NCBI GenBank assembly: GCA_034509735.1
Contig: JACGWO010000001.1
Span: 30,197,966-30,261,965, forward strand
DNA: 64,000 nt
Direction of reading: 5' to 3'
DNA from: Sesamum alatum
Taxonomy: Eukaryota; Streptophyta; Magnoliopsida; Lamiales; Pedaliaceae
Shown here: one piece after another, positions 44,308-57,698 of the stretch
How positions within the stretch are numbered: the first letter of the stretch is position 1
Layout: each line of letters starts with the position of its first letter
Translations under genes and position numbers: made by a program
Notes under the pieces: model-generated
What the model was told of the DNA's origin: nothing
The model's database searches: none
The model's input: the letters and a program-made list of their open reading frames with translations, nothing else

Positions 44308-46532
44308 TGAAAGAATCGGGTACGGCCCGGGAACGCAACGGAAGCGTAAAAAACATGAATTTAAAGCATTATATTAAACGGGTTCAAAGGGGTGTTCCCT
44401 TTGAAGTTTCTTGGCGTTCGGTGTTTGTCAAAAGCATAACAACATAAAATAAACATGCTGGACATGTGGCTAAAGGAATAAAAACAAAAGGTACAAGAAT
44501 ATAAATGAGAACCTACCTTTTGTTTCACAAACGTAGCACCGGCTCTAGCTTTATTCCCTTTACGTTTTCTTGTTCCGTTCACTTGAGATTTCAACATAGA
44601 ATTCCTCTAAGTTGTCCACAACACACTATGGAAGAGTGTATCCCCTAATCTATTGCTAGATAGAAGTAGAGAAAAGAAGAAGAAACACTTCCAAAACAAC
44701 ACTATTGTTTAATGCCTTTTGGAATGTTTTTAAGTTCAACATTTCCAAAAGGTATGAACACAAAAAGGAGAGTTTTTCAGAGAATTTTGGAGAGTTTTTT
44801 TAGGGAAAAATTCGTGCAAGCTCTTGTCCTTCCAAGTTATGTGAATAGTTTTGTGTATGTAGAGTTGTTGAATTCAAAATTCAACATCTCTTGTCAACTT
44901 CCAAAGTAACCTACATACACACACCATTATCTACATAACCATGCACCATTATAGAAAATAAAACCACCCACTAAACCATATACAGGCTGGTCACATGTGC
45001 CTCACATGTGGAAGATTTTAATTCTCCCTTCACTTGCTATAAATTGAATTTTTCCAAGGACTAGGACTACTAGTCTTGGACTTTTATTTAATCTAATTAA
45101 ATTAGGTACAAACAAAGTCCATTGGGCATTAACTAATCCAATTAATCTCAATCCAATTTAATCCCATAAGTTTATTTAATCAAATTAAATAAACATAAGT
45201 CCGAACTCTAATTAATTGATCCAATCAATTAATTAATCCAAACCCGATAAATTAATCCAATTAATTTAAAGGTTGTAAGTCCAAAAAATTAACTAATCCA
45301 ATTAATTAATTCTTGGACCATCCATCAAATGGATTTCCCAATAAATGATCCAATCATTTATTTTTCTCCTTGAATTAATTTAATCCAATTAAATTAATTC
45401 GCTTCTTCTAGAATTAATTCCAAATTAATTCTACCAATTCCATAGTGATTCGTGTGTGACTCTTTAGGTTCATCCTCAGCTAGACTTGGGCTTGTGTCCA
45501 ACATAATTGGTCAATTAAATCCAATTTAATTAACTATTTTCCAATTAACCATTAATCGGAAAACGCCCGTCACCATGGGTAGCCATCTAGCAATGGTTCA
45601 TGGCATTAGAGACTAGGTGAATGTTGGCGTGAATGTTTAGGCCCCCGAGTACCATACGAGTACGGTCCTTCCATCATCGGTCTCCCGGTCTAAGTCTAGG
45701 GCATGGAATTGGGCATCGGTTCCCATCCTGGACTAGGCAACTATGCTCAATGACTCGAGACACGTCTGCTCTATTGATCGACGTAGGAAACCATTCCCTA
45801 CTCAACCAATCACTGTGGCCACAGACTTAAAGAGCTTAAACCGTCTCGAGTGCATAGGAGACTTGACTGTCATATACTGACAGGTGACGGATCCTATCTT
45901 GGAATCCACTGTCCTCAATACATATTCTGACTGTACTGGATAAAGCTTATGATGAACGTATCCCAGATACGGACATCTCTTGCCAGACCCTAGATACAAC
46001 CTTCATATGCATGTGACTGCCATGATTCCTCAAGTCCGAGGACTAATCTCGTACTATCGGAGCCGGGAATTCCAGTCATACCGATCAAGCCTCCAAGGCT
46101 TCCATATGACGATTCCCGCGAGTCAGTTCAGTCAGCTAACACCCTTGTAAACTAACCCACTAATATTGCATAGACGTCCAGTGTCTGTCGCCGATGAAAC
46201 ACGGCACTCATCCAATGAATCCAATCCTTAGTGCAAGTCTCTATAGGACCCTCGATGCCCTGTCTCGAGGTCCTCGACTTGGAACGTTTCAGACCAACCC
46301 TCAGAAGTTGGTTTCATAGCTGTCATCCAATGTGCAGCTCAACTACATGGGTTATCCAATTGGTCTATGGGCATTTGTTGTGACGTGAAAACATCGTTTA
46401 ATATAATCAGTAAGCACAACAAGCATACAGTGCCACAGATGAATACTTACTATATTCATCAGGTCAATAAAGATTGCTAAATAGTACCCAAAACCGCCAA
46501 TCCAATTGGCTTTCTGGTCACCTATTCTAACA
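44308..46532 (-). repeat. 3' LTR of element N
   Basis: 2225 bp; palindrome CTGTGGCCACAG at 45813-45824 and core block at about 45570-45622. Followed on its right by the polypurine tract. Frames inside it (44361-44909, 45633-45999) are repeated in the other LTR and have no domain. Confidence 0.93.
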
Positions 46533-46544
46533 ATCTCCCACTTG
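46533..46544 (-). promoter_or_regulatory. Polypurine tract of element N
   Basis: Minus strand CAAGTGGGAGAT directly before the LTR start TGTTAG; identical to the tract of element O at 55128. Confidence 0.88.
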
Positions 46545-48839
46545 ACCTAAAGACAATCACCCATGTTGCTCAAACTTATCTGAGCATGAGTAATCTGCGA
46601 TATTCGGCTCGGTCTCACGGGTCTACCTTATTTCTGTCAAGATGATGCGGTCCAACCGCACGTCACCTCTTCATACCATTACTCCAAGCAGATGGTACTG
46701 TCTAAAAATTTTCCTGGATCGTGAGGAGATCTCGGTCCTATAGCTTGCTCTACAGCCATGTTGTTATCCTCCAAGGTAACTACTGGCTAGCCCGTGTTAG
46801 GCACCACACCCAACCATTGGATGTGGTTTTTCACCAAACCACTCTCCGGAGCACCTTCTAAAGTTATACATTCAACTTTCATGGTCCATCGTGGTGTCCC
46901 ACTTGAAACCTTTCCAAGCCACCACTTTACCATTAAGCCTGAATATATGTTCATACTAAGACTAGATATTATTCACATGATCCTGGAAGCTAGTATCGCT
47001 ATAGCATTCCAGAATCACCTCTCCATAGAACTTGCATCAAGAACACTTCTTTAATCCTTATTCAGGTATTAAAGATTGTTCTCAACAACAGTCTACTGCC
47101 TTCTCTGTACACGCCCGATTTCTGTTGTTACGCCCAAAGCATACACAACATCAGGTCCAATGCACCAAATAACATACCCATGTTGCTTACGGCAAAGACG
47201 TAGGGGATGTCAAACATCTGAGTTTCCTCATCAGCCAACCCTGACTAAGTCTTGGATAGCTTAACCCTATATATAGGAATCCAATTCCTTTCCTGGAGAA
47301 TTGTGTGAACAACGTTCGTGTTTCAGTGTTTCCTAATATCTTAAATTCATTCCAAATGAATAAGACGTTACACACTTAAACACTAGGAACACAACTAAAC
47401 TCCCACTGACCCTCAAAGCTCGTTACTGGTCCAGTCATACCCCGCATGAACTCATCAAAATGAATATTCTAGTTACATAGAGTTTCAAACCTAGTTTGAA
47501 TTCCATGTCGAATTACATGGCTCCAAGCCATTGATTCAATCTAATGTCCAACATTGCTTCTCCTTATGTCTTTTGGATTATAATCCAATTGACCGGACTG
47601 ACCCAGAAACCTATACCTCTCAGGTATCTAGGATATTCTGATCATTCTTAGGAGAACTGGAATATAGTCAGTAGGAAAACTTGATTACAAATTATGTTTG
47701 CTATATCGTACTGAGGTGTCGCTCTACTTGATTCCTCAAGGAGCTACTCCTTACACCGGTTATCCTCTGAAATCCAATTTCCCTTAGGACAACACATGAA
47801 CCTATGCAAACCTAGTTTGCCTCCCACTAGTCCCTTGACGTATTTAAGACCATCCTACATACTCAAGTACTTTATAGGATACAGGCTTGCCATGCCATAT
47901 CCAATATGGCGCCCGGGCCACGATCATTAGAAAGTGTCATGTTTTACAACTTGGCTACTCTTTTAAGAACACGCCCAGATGGGCCAAGGTAGTTTAGTGA
48001 AAATACCGACCGAACCATGTCCAACAAGGTTCGATTCCTCCCTTATCAGAGACGTTGTTCAATTATGGTGTTCCAGGAAAAATTCCACTGAGTGAGAATT
48101 CCATTCCCATTTAGATACATCAAGAACTCCTAAATACACACTACTCGATCCAATCAAAGGTTAATTTTGCAACCAGTTCAATTCCCACTTCAAATCTAAT
48201 TCCTTGAACCTTCCAAAGGTCCTTAGACTTGTGAACCCTCTCCTAGTCTTGTGTATTCAGTGACCCATAGATGTCTGACTGGATCCAATCCAACAGACAC
48301 TAGCAAGCATACTTTGTCCTACAAAGAGCTTCTTGGCCATCTTCCTGCTCAGGAAGGACTTGCAAGCTAGAAGGCTCAAATTGTCTATTTCTAGACTCCT
48401 TGAGTCTACTAACCTCCTTCTCCTATCTAGAGGAATGTGACATAGCTTTGCATGCCAAATATGTGAGTTTATCTAGATTATCCATTTCATCATTTGTTTT
48501 GAGCATTCATAATCCAATTATGGGATAGTATTGAAACAATTATGCAAACAACCTACCAGACAAGAATAATCATTCTTTGTCAAATAAAAGAAACTTTCAT
48601 TAATAAAAAACATGTAATCCTTATTGTCCAACAATAGAATAACATAATTTGATCATATTAGGTTACATAATTGTGACCTATCAACTCTATCCTAACATGA
48701 TCACTAATAGCTAAGCCTTACTCGTCCTATAGCTTCTATGGCAATAGCCCAGCCATTGCCTAACTTCAGAACCATCTCTATCTTAGCCTTCTACTCCTTT
48801 CCATCACCTGCAAACCATTTGTAGATATGAGCTCTACAG
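46545..48839 (-). pseudogene. Element N pol remnant (RNase H, RT, integrase), heavily decayed
   Basis: No frame longer than about 86 codons is open on either strand, yet the DNA follows element O (55140-57800) in order. Examples are the GTAACTAC...GGCACCACACCCAA RNase H region near 46780-46830, AGGGGATGTCAAACATC near 47200, and 'ATCCAATTGACCGGACTGACCC' near 47590. A block of about 400 bases holding the RT motifs from ARLVAKG to YMDQPEGF in O is missing near 47490. Not translatable; N could have moved only with help from another element, or decayed after insertion. Confidence 0.75.
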
Positions 48840-49603
48840 CTAGTATCCAATACCCAAGAGTAGAATAATAGTCATGTTAAAGCTCAAATCATATGTACCT
48901 TGGTTGGAGAGGAGTTTAGGACACTCCCTCTTCCGATGCCCCTTATCACGACAATATATGCAAACATCTTTTGCAATCCTTGACTGCCGAACCGCCTTCC
49001 TCTTTCCTTTGCCCATGCCCAGCATGGCAACAGGAGAGCTCTGTGCGCTTGCAGCGGCTGATTCTGTCTTACCCTTCTTTCTCCTCCAGCGTTTGGCCCC
49101 TTTGCCTTTCGCTTTTGAGGTCGAAGCCTCCCCACCAATACCGATGGCGCAGACTTTTCAATCGTTGCCTCGTATTGGACCAACATGTTCATCAACTCAT
49201 GAATGTCTTTTTCAAGCCCATTCGTGTTATAAATAAACGGATCAAAGGAGGGAGGAAGAGACTGAAGGATCACGTCGATGTACGTCTCTTTACCAAGATC
49301 AGCTCAGAGGTCTTTGAGCTTCTCCACTAGGGATACCATCATCACTCCATGCTGGTGTACAGAAAACCCTTCTGTCATCTTAGCTCCGAAAAATGCCTTC
49401 GTCACAGCATATCTAATAGGCCGATCCGATACCGCATAAATATCTTTTATGCGGAGCATTATCGAGCTGACATCATCCAGCCGATCATACTGCTTCTGGA
49501 TCTCATTAGTCATGGATGCCAGTATGATGTTGCGGACCTTACGGTTGTCCTCCTGCCATTCATTGAACATCAAACACTCTTCTGACGAGGACCCCTTCGG
49601 CAA
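48840..49603 (-). pseudogene. Element N gag
   Basis: Three frames joined by two shifts: 49603-49304 ('FNEWQEDNRKVRNIILASM', 'IQKQYDRLDDVSSIMLRIKD'), 49273-48884 ('LPPSFDPFIYN', 'IHELMNMLVQYE', basic tail) and 49025-48840 with the knuckle 'CIYCRDKGHRKREC', a correct CX2CX4HX4C. In copia elements Gag forms the particle and the knuckle binds RNA. It aligns with the gag of O at 58552-57827. The upstream end lies near 49650. Plus-strand frames at 48874-49655 are shadows. Confidence 0.85.
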
Positions 49604-49659
49604 GATCCGAGGAAGAGGCTTATCAAAGAACGTAAGCCTGGTTTCCGAAATCTAGGACA

Positions 49660-51629
49660 ATCCTTAGATTTCACAGCCAATCATTATAGTTTGTTCCGTC
49701 AAATTTGTTAGTCTCAAGAATTACAACGAGTGGATTGTTAGACATCTATATTCAAAATATAAAATAGAAATTTAATAGATTATTATAATATTGAATTCAA
49801 GTTAAGACTTGGTCTTTAGTCATTAACCCCTCCCACTATTTCTTCAAAAAGCCCACCACTCTCAAGTGGGATTTTCGGGAAACCATTTCCTAGTGGGCGT
49901 GGAGTCCACAAACGCAATTCTCCATGCCCCACTTTTACGATTCACATGGGAAAGGCTTTGTGGGAGGTATCCAATACCATTCTCATCCAATGAGATCCCC
50001 AAGATATTTTGCCTCGCCTCTTCACATGATACCAAAGACTCCAAGCGAATCATGTTACTTAGCGTTAGGCCCGACCCATCAACCAAATGAATATCTCAAC
50101 TATCGCCCCCCACGACTCGTGAGACACGAAAATAGGAGTATATTCCATTCGTTCACAACAATAGTGCAGCTTTCTTTCATTCTAAACGTGCCACGACTCG
50201 TGAGACCACGAATGGGTGAAAGTAGTTTCCTCACTACATTGCTATGGATAGAAAGCTTAGAATAATCAAACCATTTGATTTTAATTCCATTTTGGGCCTA
50301 ATATTTACTTGGACCATCCAAGTGAGAGTTATAGTTTATTAAGACCGAGACCTTCATCATTATTAGTATTTTGCATCCTCAAGTTTTAAACATTTAATGT
50401 AAATTGATGCATTCCAAACACACCATACATCAAAGCATTAAGAACATAAGCACATGCAAAACAAGTCTAGCACGCCCCTGTTAGGATGATCACAAGCCCG
50501 TTCCTAAGTGATCCACTGAGCCCACAGTGGATCTATGGTCAATCTAAGGTAGGCCTACACTATTACATTTTTTACATCCCATTATCATTCTAATGGGGCC
50601 TTGTAAATCCTTCTTTGTTCCTCTTGGGCCTTCCGTCATGGGCTCCATCCACCGGACCTTCATCTCCTTGGAAGCTTACATTTAATAAGATAAATCCTCA
50701 CCACCTAATCTACTCTCATTACAAAAAGAAACCCCAATCATAAGTTGGGGAGAGTACATTAATAGAGAAGAAGCAAGCCTTATTATTCCAAGGCTAAAAA
50801 CGAAAGAAGGAATAAAACAAAGAGGCACGCAGGCCTCACCCAACAATATATTAAACAATACATAGGCCAATGGGCTAGTGATCATCCTTATTGTTTATCA
50901 AATAAACAACAACAAAACACATTTATATCTAATATAAACATGCCAAGCATATAAATACATCCCATGCATTTATAAATAGATATCCAATATCTAAAACAAT
51001 AAACATAATAAAATGCAGAAAATAACATATTAATAATGCAATAAAAATATGGATATCAACTATACATCCAATGTACAAATATTTTTTTTTGTTTGAAAAC
51101 CATTTCCAAAATAATCTAAGGCATAAAAATAATTTTAGAATAATCCAATTTAACTAAAATTAAAATATGCCAAAATTAATAATTTTAGAAAACTAGCAGA
51201 AATCAGGAAAATCCAATTTTTTGGAAAAACGGCACAAAACAGTGCTGCCGGCCGGCCGTCCATACGGCTGTGCGCACGCGCGCATGCCCAGCAGCGCGCA
51301 CGGGTGGACGCCCCGCGCACGCCTGCCGGCCGCGCGCGCCCCCGCGTGCAGGCACCCCTGTCGGGCGGCCGACACTGTTTTTCACTTTTTCTCTTTTATT
51401 TTTTTTTAAATTTCTGCTATAAAACTAAAACATAAACATGCATTTACAAAAAATCCAATTCTCAAAAATGCATGGATATCCATAATTTCAAAAGCAAAAT
51501 TAACACATATTTTCTACAGCTATTATCATGCTTTAAAGCCATAACAAGCTTTCCAAAAGCAATTTAAACATGTTCTTCATACTCAACACATAATAACATG
51601 TAAATCCTATAGCTACAACACCGAACCGG
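49660..51629 (-). other. Leader of element N with GC-rich island
   Basis: Untranslated region between primer site and gag. It contains clustered CACGACTCGTGAGAC motifs (about 50109 and 50192), which recur in O (about 59045 and 59128), and a GC-rich island at about 51240-51375. Frames on both strands at 49862-50885 and 51193-51409 have no domain. Confidence 0.7.
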
Positions 51630-51641
51630 GCTCTGATACCA
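51630..51641 (-). promoter_or_regulatory. Primer binding site of element N
   Basis: Plus strand GCTCTGATACCA, that is TGGTATCAGAGC on the element strand, one base from the LTR end; initiator tRNA-Met type. Confidence 0.93.
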
Positions 51642-51642
51642 C

Positions 51643-53838
51643 TGAAAGAAACAGGTACGGCCCGGGAACGCAACGGAAGCGTAAAAAATATGAATTTAAA
51701 GCATTACATTAAACGGGTTCAAAGGGGTGTTCCCTTTGAAGTTTCGGGGCATTCGGTGTTTGTCAAGAGCATAACAACATAAAATAAACATGCTCGACAT
51801 GTGGCTAAAGGAATAAAAACAAAAGGTACAAGAATATAAATGAGAACCTACCTTTTGTTTCACAAACGTAGCATCGGCTCTAGCTTTGTTCCCTTTACGT
51901 TTCCTTGATCCGTTCACTTGAGAATTCAACGTAGAATTCCTCTAAGTTTTCCACACCATACTATGGAAGAGTGTATCCCCTAATCTATTGCTAGATAGAA
52001 GTAGAGAAAAGAAGAAGAAACACTTCCAGAACAACACTATTGTTTAGTGCCTTTTGGAATATTTTTAAGTTCAACCTTTCCAAAAGGTATGAACATAAAA
52101 AGGAGAGTTTTTCAGAGAATTTCGGAGAGTTTTTTGAGGAAAAAATTCGTGCAAGCTCTTGTCCTTCCAAGTTATGTGAATAGTTTTGTGTATGTAGAGT
52201 GGTTGAATTCAAAATTCAACATCTCTTGTCAACTTCCAAAGTAACCTACATACACACCATTATAGCAAATAAAATCACCCACCAAACCATATAAAGGCTG
52301 GTCACATGTGCCTCACATGTGGAAAATTTTAATTCTTCCTTCACTTGCTATAAATTGAATTTTTCCATGGACTAGGACTACTAGTCTTGGACTTTTAATT
52401 AATCTAATTAAATTAAGTCCAAACAAAGTCCATTGTGAATTAATTAATCCAATTAATCTCAACCCAATTGAAGCCCATAGGTTTATTTAATCAAATTAAA
52501 TAAACATAAGTCCGAACTCTAATTAATTGATCCAATCAATTAATTAATTCAAACCCGATAAATTAATCCAATTAATATAAAGGTTGTAAGTCCAAAAATT
52601 AACTAATCCAATTAATTAATTCTTGGACCATCCATCAAATGGATTTCCCAATAAATGATCCAATCATTTATTTTTCTCCTTGAATTAATTTAATCCAATT
52701 AAATTAATTCGCTTCTTCTAGAATTAATTCCAAATTAATTCTACCAATTCCATAGTGATTTGTGTGTGACTCATTAGGTTCACCCAACTAGACTTGGGCT
52801 TGTGTCCAACATAATTGGTCAATTAAACCAATTTAATTAACTATTTTCCAATTAACCATTAATCGGAAAACGCCCGTCACCATGGGTGGCCATCTAGCAA
52901 CGGTTTAAAGCACTAGAGACTAGGTGAATGTTAGCGTGAACGTTTAGGCCCCCGAGTACCATACGAGTCCGGTCCTTCCATCATCCGTCTCCCGGTCTAA
53001 GTCTAGGGCATGGAATTGGGCGTCGGTTCCCATCCTGGACTGGGCAACTATGCTCAATGACTCGAGACACGTCTGCTCTATTGATCGACGTAGAAAATCA
53101 TTCCCAACTCGACCAATCACTGTGGCCACAGAATAAAAGAGCTTAAACCGTCTCGAGTTCATAGGAGACTCGACTGTCATATACTGACAGGTGACGGATT
53201 CTATCTTGGAATCCACCGTCCACAATACATATTCTGACTGTACTGGATAAAGCTTATGATGAACGTATCCCAGATACGGACATCTCTTGCCAGACCCTAG
53301 ATACAATCTTCATATACATGTGACTGCCATGATTCCTCAAGTCCGAGGACTAATCTCGTACTATCGGAGCCGGGAATTCCAGTCATACCGACCAAGCCTC
53401 CAAGGCTTCCATATGACGATTCCCGCGAGTCAGTTCAGTCAGCTAACACACTTGTAAACTAACCCACTAATATTGCATAGACGTCCAACGTCTGTTGCCG
53501 ATGAAACATGGAAGTCATCCAATGAATGTAATCCTTAGTGCAAGTCTCTATAGGACCCTCGATGCCCTGTCTCGAGGTCCTCGACTTGGAACGTTTCAGA
53601 CCAACCCTCAGAAGTTAATTTCATAGCTGCCATCCAATGTGCAGCTCAACTACATGGGTTATCCAATTGGTCTGTGGGCATTTTTTGTGACGTTAAAACG
53701 TCGTTTAACGTAATCAGTAAGCACAACAAACACGTAGTGCCACAGATGAATACTTACTACATCATCAAGTAAATAAAGATTGCTAAATAGTACCCAAAAC
53801 CGCTAATCCAATTGGCTTTCTGGTCACCTATTCTAACA
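51643..53838 (-). repeat. 5' LTR of element N
   Basis: 2196 bp, colinear with 44308-46532; palindrome CTGTGGCCACAG at 53120-53131 and core block at about 52877-52930. Confidence 0.93.
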
Positions 53839-55127
53839 CTTCATATTCTAAAATAGGAATTAATTCTTCTCTCGGGTCAAAATTTAACGGACCGGGTTTT
53901 ACCGTAATCTAATTACGACGAACCCAAAATTAAATCCAATTTAATGTCCACTTAAATAATTCCCGTTGATTTTTTAATCCAAACAAAAGATCCAACATCT
54001 CGACTTTCCATATTTAAAAGATAAATCCCATTCACCGATTAAACAAGGACCCGATACAATATCTGCCAGTCCATCCAATGGACAATCCCTTAAGTAATCC
54101 AATTACTTATTTATCCTTTGAGATTGACTCCAAGTCAATCTCTCAACCTTCTCGGTGATTTTTGTGTGACCCTTTAGGTTCACGTTCAGCTAAACTTGGG
54201 CCCGTATCCCATAAGGGCCAGTTACCATGGGTGGCCATCTAGCAATGGTCCATGGCATTAGAAACTAGGTGAATGTTGGCGTGAACATTTAGGCGCCGAT
54301 TCCATACGGATACAGTCCTTCCATCTACCATCTCCCGGCCTTAGTCTAGGGTATGGAATTGGGCGTCGGTTCCCATTCTTGACTAAGCATCTGTCACATA
54401 CTGATAGAGGACGGATCCTCCGAGTGCATAGGAGATACCTATGTCACATACTGATAGAGGACGGATCCTCTTCTTGGAATCCACCATCCTCACTACACAT
54501 TCTGACTGCACTGGACAAGGCTTATAATGATCATCTTACAGAATGATCACCTCTCGTCAGATCCAAGATACAGCCGTCCTGTGCACGTGACTGCCATGGT
54601 TCCTCAAGTTTGAGAACTAATCCTGTACTATCAGAACCGGGGAAATCCAATCATACCGACCAAGCCTCTAAGGCTTCCATATGATGATCCCCACGAGTCA
54701 GTCCAGTTGGCTCGACCCCAATCGACCAACCCATCAAGATCATGTAAGCGTCCCACGTTTGTCGCCGATGAAACACGGCACTCATCCAATGAACACGACT
54801 CTTGATGCAATTCTCTATAGGACTTTCGATGCTCTGTCTAAAGGTCCTCGACTTGGAACATTTCAGACCCAACTCTTAATCAATTAGTTTCATTGCCACC
54901 ATCCAATGCGTGGCCCAACTGCATGAGTTGTTAACCGTGGTCTGTAGGCTTTGTTCGATATAAGTAAAACACCATTTTAACATATGTAAAATGAGCGCAA
55001 CAAAGTAGATACCATTGGTGGCGAACACTCATTTTATTTATCACATAATAATATTACATTTACATCAACTTGTCAAATAGGTTATAAATCGCCAAACCTA
55101 TTGGCTTTCTGGTCACCTATTCTAACA
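53839..55127 (-). repeat. 3' LTR of element O, 5' part
   Basis: Continues the O LTR across element N (CTTC-TATTCTAAAATAGG) to TTCTAACA at 55127. The core block is at about 54216-54273. The palindrome region is replaced by a direct repeat of 29 bases (54392-54420 and 54442-54470), a local rearrangement not seen in the other LTRs. Confidence 0.9.
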
Positions 55128-55139
55128 ATCTCCCACTTG
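55128..55139 (-). promoter_or_regulatory. Polypurine tract of element O
   Basis: CAAGTGGGAGAT on the minus strand directly before the 3' LTR. Confidence 0.88.
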
Positions 55140-55281
55140 ACCTAAAGCCAATCACCCATTGACCTCAATCCCATCTTATCCAGATGCTGAGTATGGGCAA
55201 CTTGAGACACAGGTTTAGTAAGTGGATCTGCTATGTTCTCTACGGAGCTGACTCGGTCCAACCGAACGTCACTCATGCTAA

Positions 55282-55560
55282 CTATCTCTCTAAGCAGATG
55301 GTAGCGTCTAAGAATATGCTTGGATCGTGATGAGATCTCGATTTCTTTGCTAGCGCTATCGCCTCATTGTTATCGTAGAAGATAACTACAAGCTTAGCAA
55401 TGCTAGGCACTACATCCAATCCTTGGATGTAGCTCATCAACAAAACCGTCTCCTTTGCAGCTTCCAAAGCCGCTATGAATTTAGACTCTATGGTGGAGTC
55501 CGCCGTGGTAGCCTGCTTGGAACCCTTCCAAGCAACCACGCCATCATTTAGTCTGAACAC
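55282..55560 (-). pseudogene. Element O RNase H
   Basis: Open frame of 92 codons reading 'GVVAWKGSKQATTADSTIESKFIAALEAAKE', the copia RNase H core (usual form AWKSSKQ.TTA.ST.EAEY), then 'FYDNNEAIALAKK', which matches the DN..AI..A motif. It is separated from the RT frame (ending 55683) by about 120 bases with a frame change. It removes the RNA strand during reverse transcription in intact elements. Confidence 0.85.
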
Positions 55561-55682
55561 AAAACCAGATTGAGACTAGGCATCATCGTCATCCGACTGG
55601 AAGCTAGCGTCGCTATAGCCTTCCAGTATCAACTCTCCACCAACGTAGATCAAGAACATGTCCTTAGTCCTTTTCAGGTACT

Positions 55683-56738
55683 TTAGGATAGTCTTGACGC
55701 ACTCCAGTGTGCCTCCCCGACACACGACTGATATCGACTAGTCACACTCAAAGCGAAATACACATCAGGTTTAGTACACTGGATAGCGTACTGAATGCTG
55801 CCTATGGCTGAAGCATAGGGGATGTCCAACATCCATTTAAGCTCCTCATCAGTCTTAGGAGACTGTTTCTTGGATAACTTAATTCCATGCCTCATAGGAA
55901 GGAATCCTCGTTTTGAGTTCTCCATCTTGAATCTCTTCAAGACTTTCTCAATATACGAGGACTGGGCCATTCCTAACATCCTTCTAGATCTATCCCTGTA
56001 GATCTTGATGCCAAGGATGTAGGATGCCTCGTCCATATTCTTCATGGGAAATTGTGTTGACAACCAAGCTTTAGTGATTCCCAACATCTTAGCATCATTC
56101 CCAATGAGCAAGATGTCAACCACGTAAAGCACTAGAAACGCAACTGAGCTCCCATTGATCTTCTTGTATACACAAGGATCAGACTCGTTTTTGATGAAAT
56201 CATATCCCCGTATGACTTCATCAAAAAGTATGTTCCAGTTTTGGGAAGCTTGTTTGAGGCCATAGAGGGACCTTTGGAGACGGCAGACCTTCTGCTCTTC
56301 TCCAACAGATGTGAAACCTTCCGGTTGATCCATATAGATCTCTTCCTCTACGAAATCATTGAGGAAGGCAGTTTTCACGTCCATCTGCCATATTTCATAG
56401 TCATACCATGCTGCTATGGCTAGCAGTATCCGAATGGACGTAGCCATTGCTACAGGCGAGTAGGTTTTCACAAAATCGACCCCGGGTCGCTGAGTGTAAC
56501 CCTTCGCCACAAGCCTGGCTTTGAAGGTTGTAACCTCCCCGTCAGCTCCAAGCTTACGTTTGTAGACCCATTTACACCCTACGGGTTTTACCCCTTTGGG
56601 TGGGTCCACTAGGGTCCAAACCTGGTTTGTACCCATCGAGTCCATCTCGAATTTCATGGCCTCAAACCACTTACCTGAATCGATGTCCGACATCGCTTCT
56701 CCGTACATCTTTGGATCATTATCCAACTGACCGGTCAA
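55683..56738 (-). pseudogene. Element O reverse transcriptase, long open frame with a mutated YVDD
   Basis: 351 codons, the longest frame in the window. Motifs in order: 'TFKARLVAKGYTQ' (71-83), 'TYSPVA' (92-97), 'QMDVKTAFLN' (118-127, catalytic Asp 120), 'YMDQPEGF' (135-142), 'CRLQRSLYGLKQA' (152-164) and 'LGIKIYRDR', ending near 'SRYQ'. The active-site motif YVDD at 205-208 reads YVVD, because codon 207 (56118-56120) is GTT instead of GAT/GAC, removing one of the two metal-binding aspartates. Motif style suggests a Tork/Angela-type copia lineage. Apart from this, the domain looks complete. It copies element RNA to DNA in the family; this copy should be inactive. Confidence 0.9.
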
Positions 56739-56925
56739 GCCCAGAAATCCATACCATAAGGTGTATGGGATACTTTGGCTGACCTACAGAGGACTGGAAC
56801 ATTATCAGTGGGAACTACTAGCTCAGATGTCACTGCCGCCTCATGGGGTACCTCACTTGATTCCCCAAGGAGTACCTCATCGCGTCGACTATCCGATGGA
56901 AACCCTTTTCCAAGAACACTATGTT

Positions 56926-57698
56926 TCACGAGAAAAAAACCTTTTGCTCAGAGGGATCATAGAAATAATACCCCGCAGTTTCTTTCGGATACCCGATGAA
57001 CCTGCATAAACTAGACCTGGGGTCCAGTTTATCTCCCACTAATCTCTTGACGTATGCGGGGCAACCCCACACTTTCAAGTATTTGCAGGAGGCAGGCTTG
57101 CCATACCATATCTCATATGGCGTCTGGGATATCTTCTTAGATGGCGCCAAGTTCAAAACTTTGGCTACCGTCTCAAGAACGTATCCCCAGAAGGATAAGG
57201 GGAGTTTGGTAAAAACTCATCATGGATCGAACCATGTCCAACAAGGTTCGGTTCCTCCTTTCAGACAGACCATTAAGCTGTGGTGTTCCGGGAGGGATCC
57301 ACTGAGAGAGAATTCCATTCTCTTTTAGATAATTAGTAAACTCACCACTCAAATACTCTGCACCTTGGTCCGACCGAAGGGCTTTGATCTTTCGACCGAT
57401 TTGGTTCTCTACTCAAGTCTGTATTCCTTAAATCTTCCAAAGGCTTCAGACTTGTACCTCATCAGGTAAATATAACCATATCGTGAGTGATCATCAATAA
57501 GTTTATGAAGTACGAGTACCGACCTCTAGCCTGAGTATTTAGTGGGCCACAGATGTCCGTATGGATCAAATCCAATAGACTGTGGCCTAGCGTGCTTTGT
57601 CCAACAAAGGATTTCTTGGTCATATTTCCCTTTAGACAGGATTCCCAGGTCGGCAGGTTGTCCAAATCGTCTATTTCTAGACTCTTTGAGTCCACCAA
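56926..57698 (-). pseudogene. Element O integrase with gag-pre-integrase end
   Basis: Right to left: 57698-57462 reads 'LPTWESCLKGNMTKKSFVGQ' (gag-pre-integrase) and 'LLDLIHTDICGPLNTQARGRYSYFI', the start of the integrase core with its first catalytic Asp (LIHTD). 57156-56926 reads 'KISQTPYEIWYGKPASCKYLKVWGCPAYVK', the C-terminal part of the core and its flank. The middle (about 57160-57460), with the D and E of the DDE triad, is in broken frames. Integrase joins element DNA to the chromosome; this one is not translatable as a whole. Confidence 0.85.

Larger units (their letters stand above)
44308..53838 (-). mobile_element. Copia element N (family 2 subtype), complete ends, nested in O
   Basis: 9531 bp with two LTRs of about 2.2 kb, both starting TGTTAGAATAGGTGACC and ending TTCTTTCA on the minus strand. 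Target duplication CTTCC (44303-44307) against CTTCA (53839-53843), one mismatch. Primer site, GC-island leader, gag and a heavily deleted pol remain. LTR divergence by hand is about 5% over roughly 290 compared bases, less than in O, as expected for the younger insertion. Confidence 0.93.
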
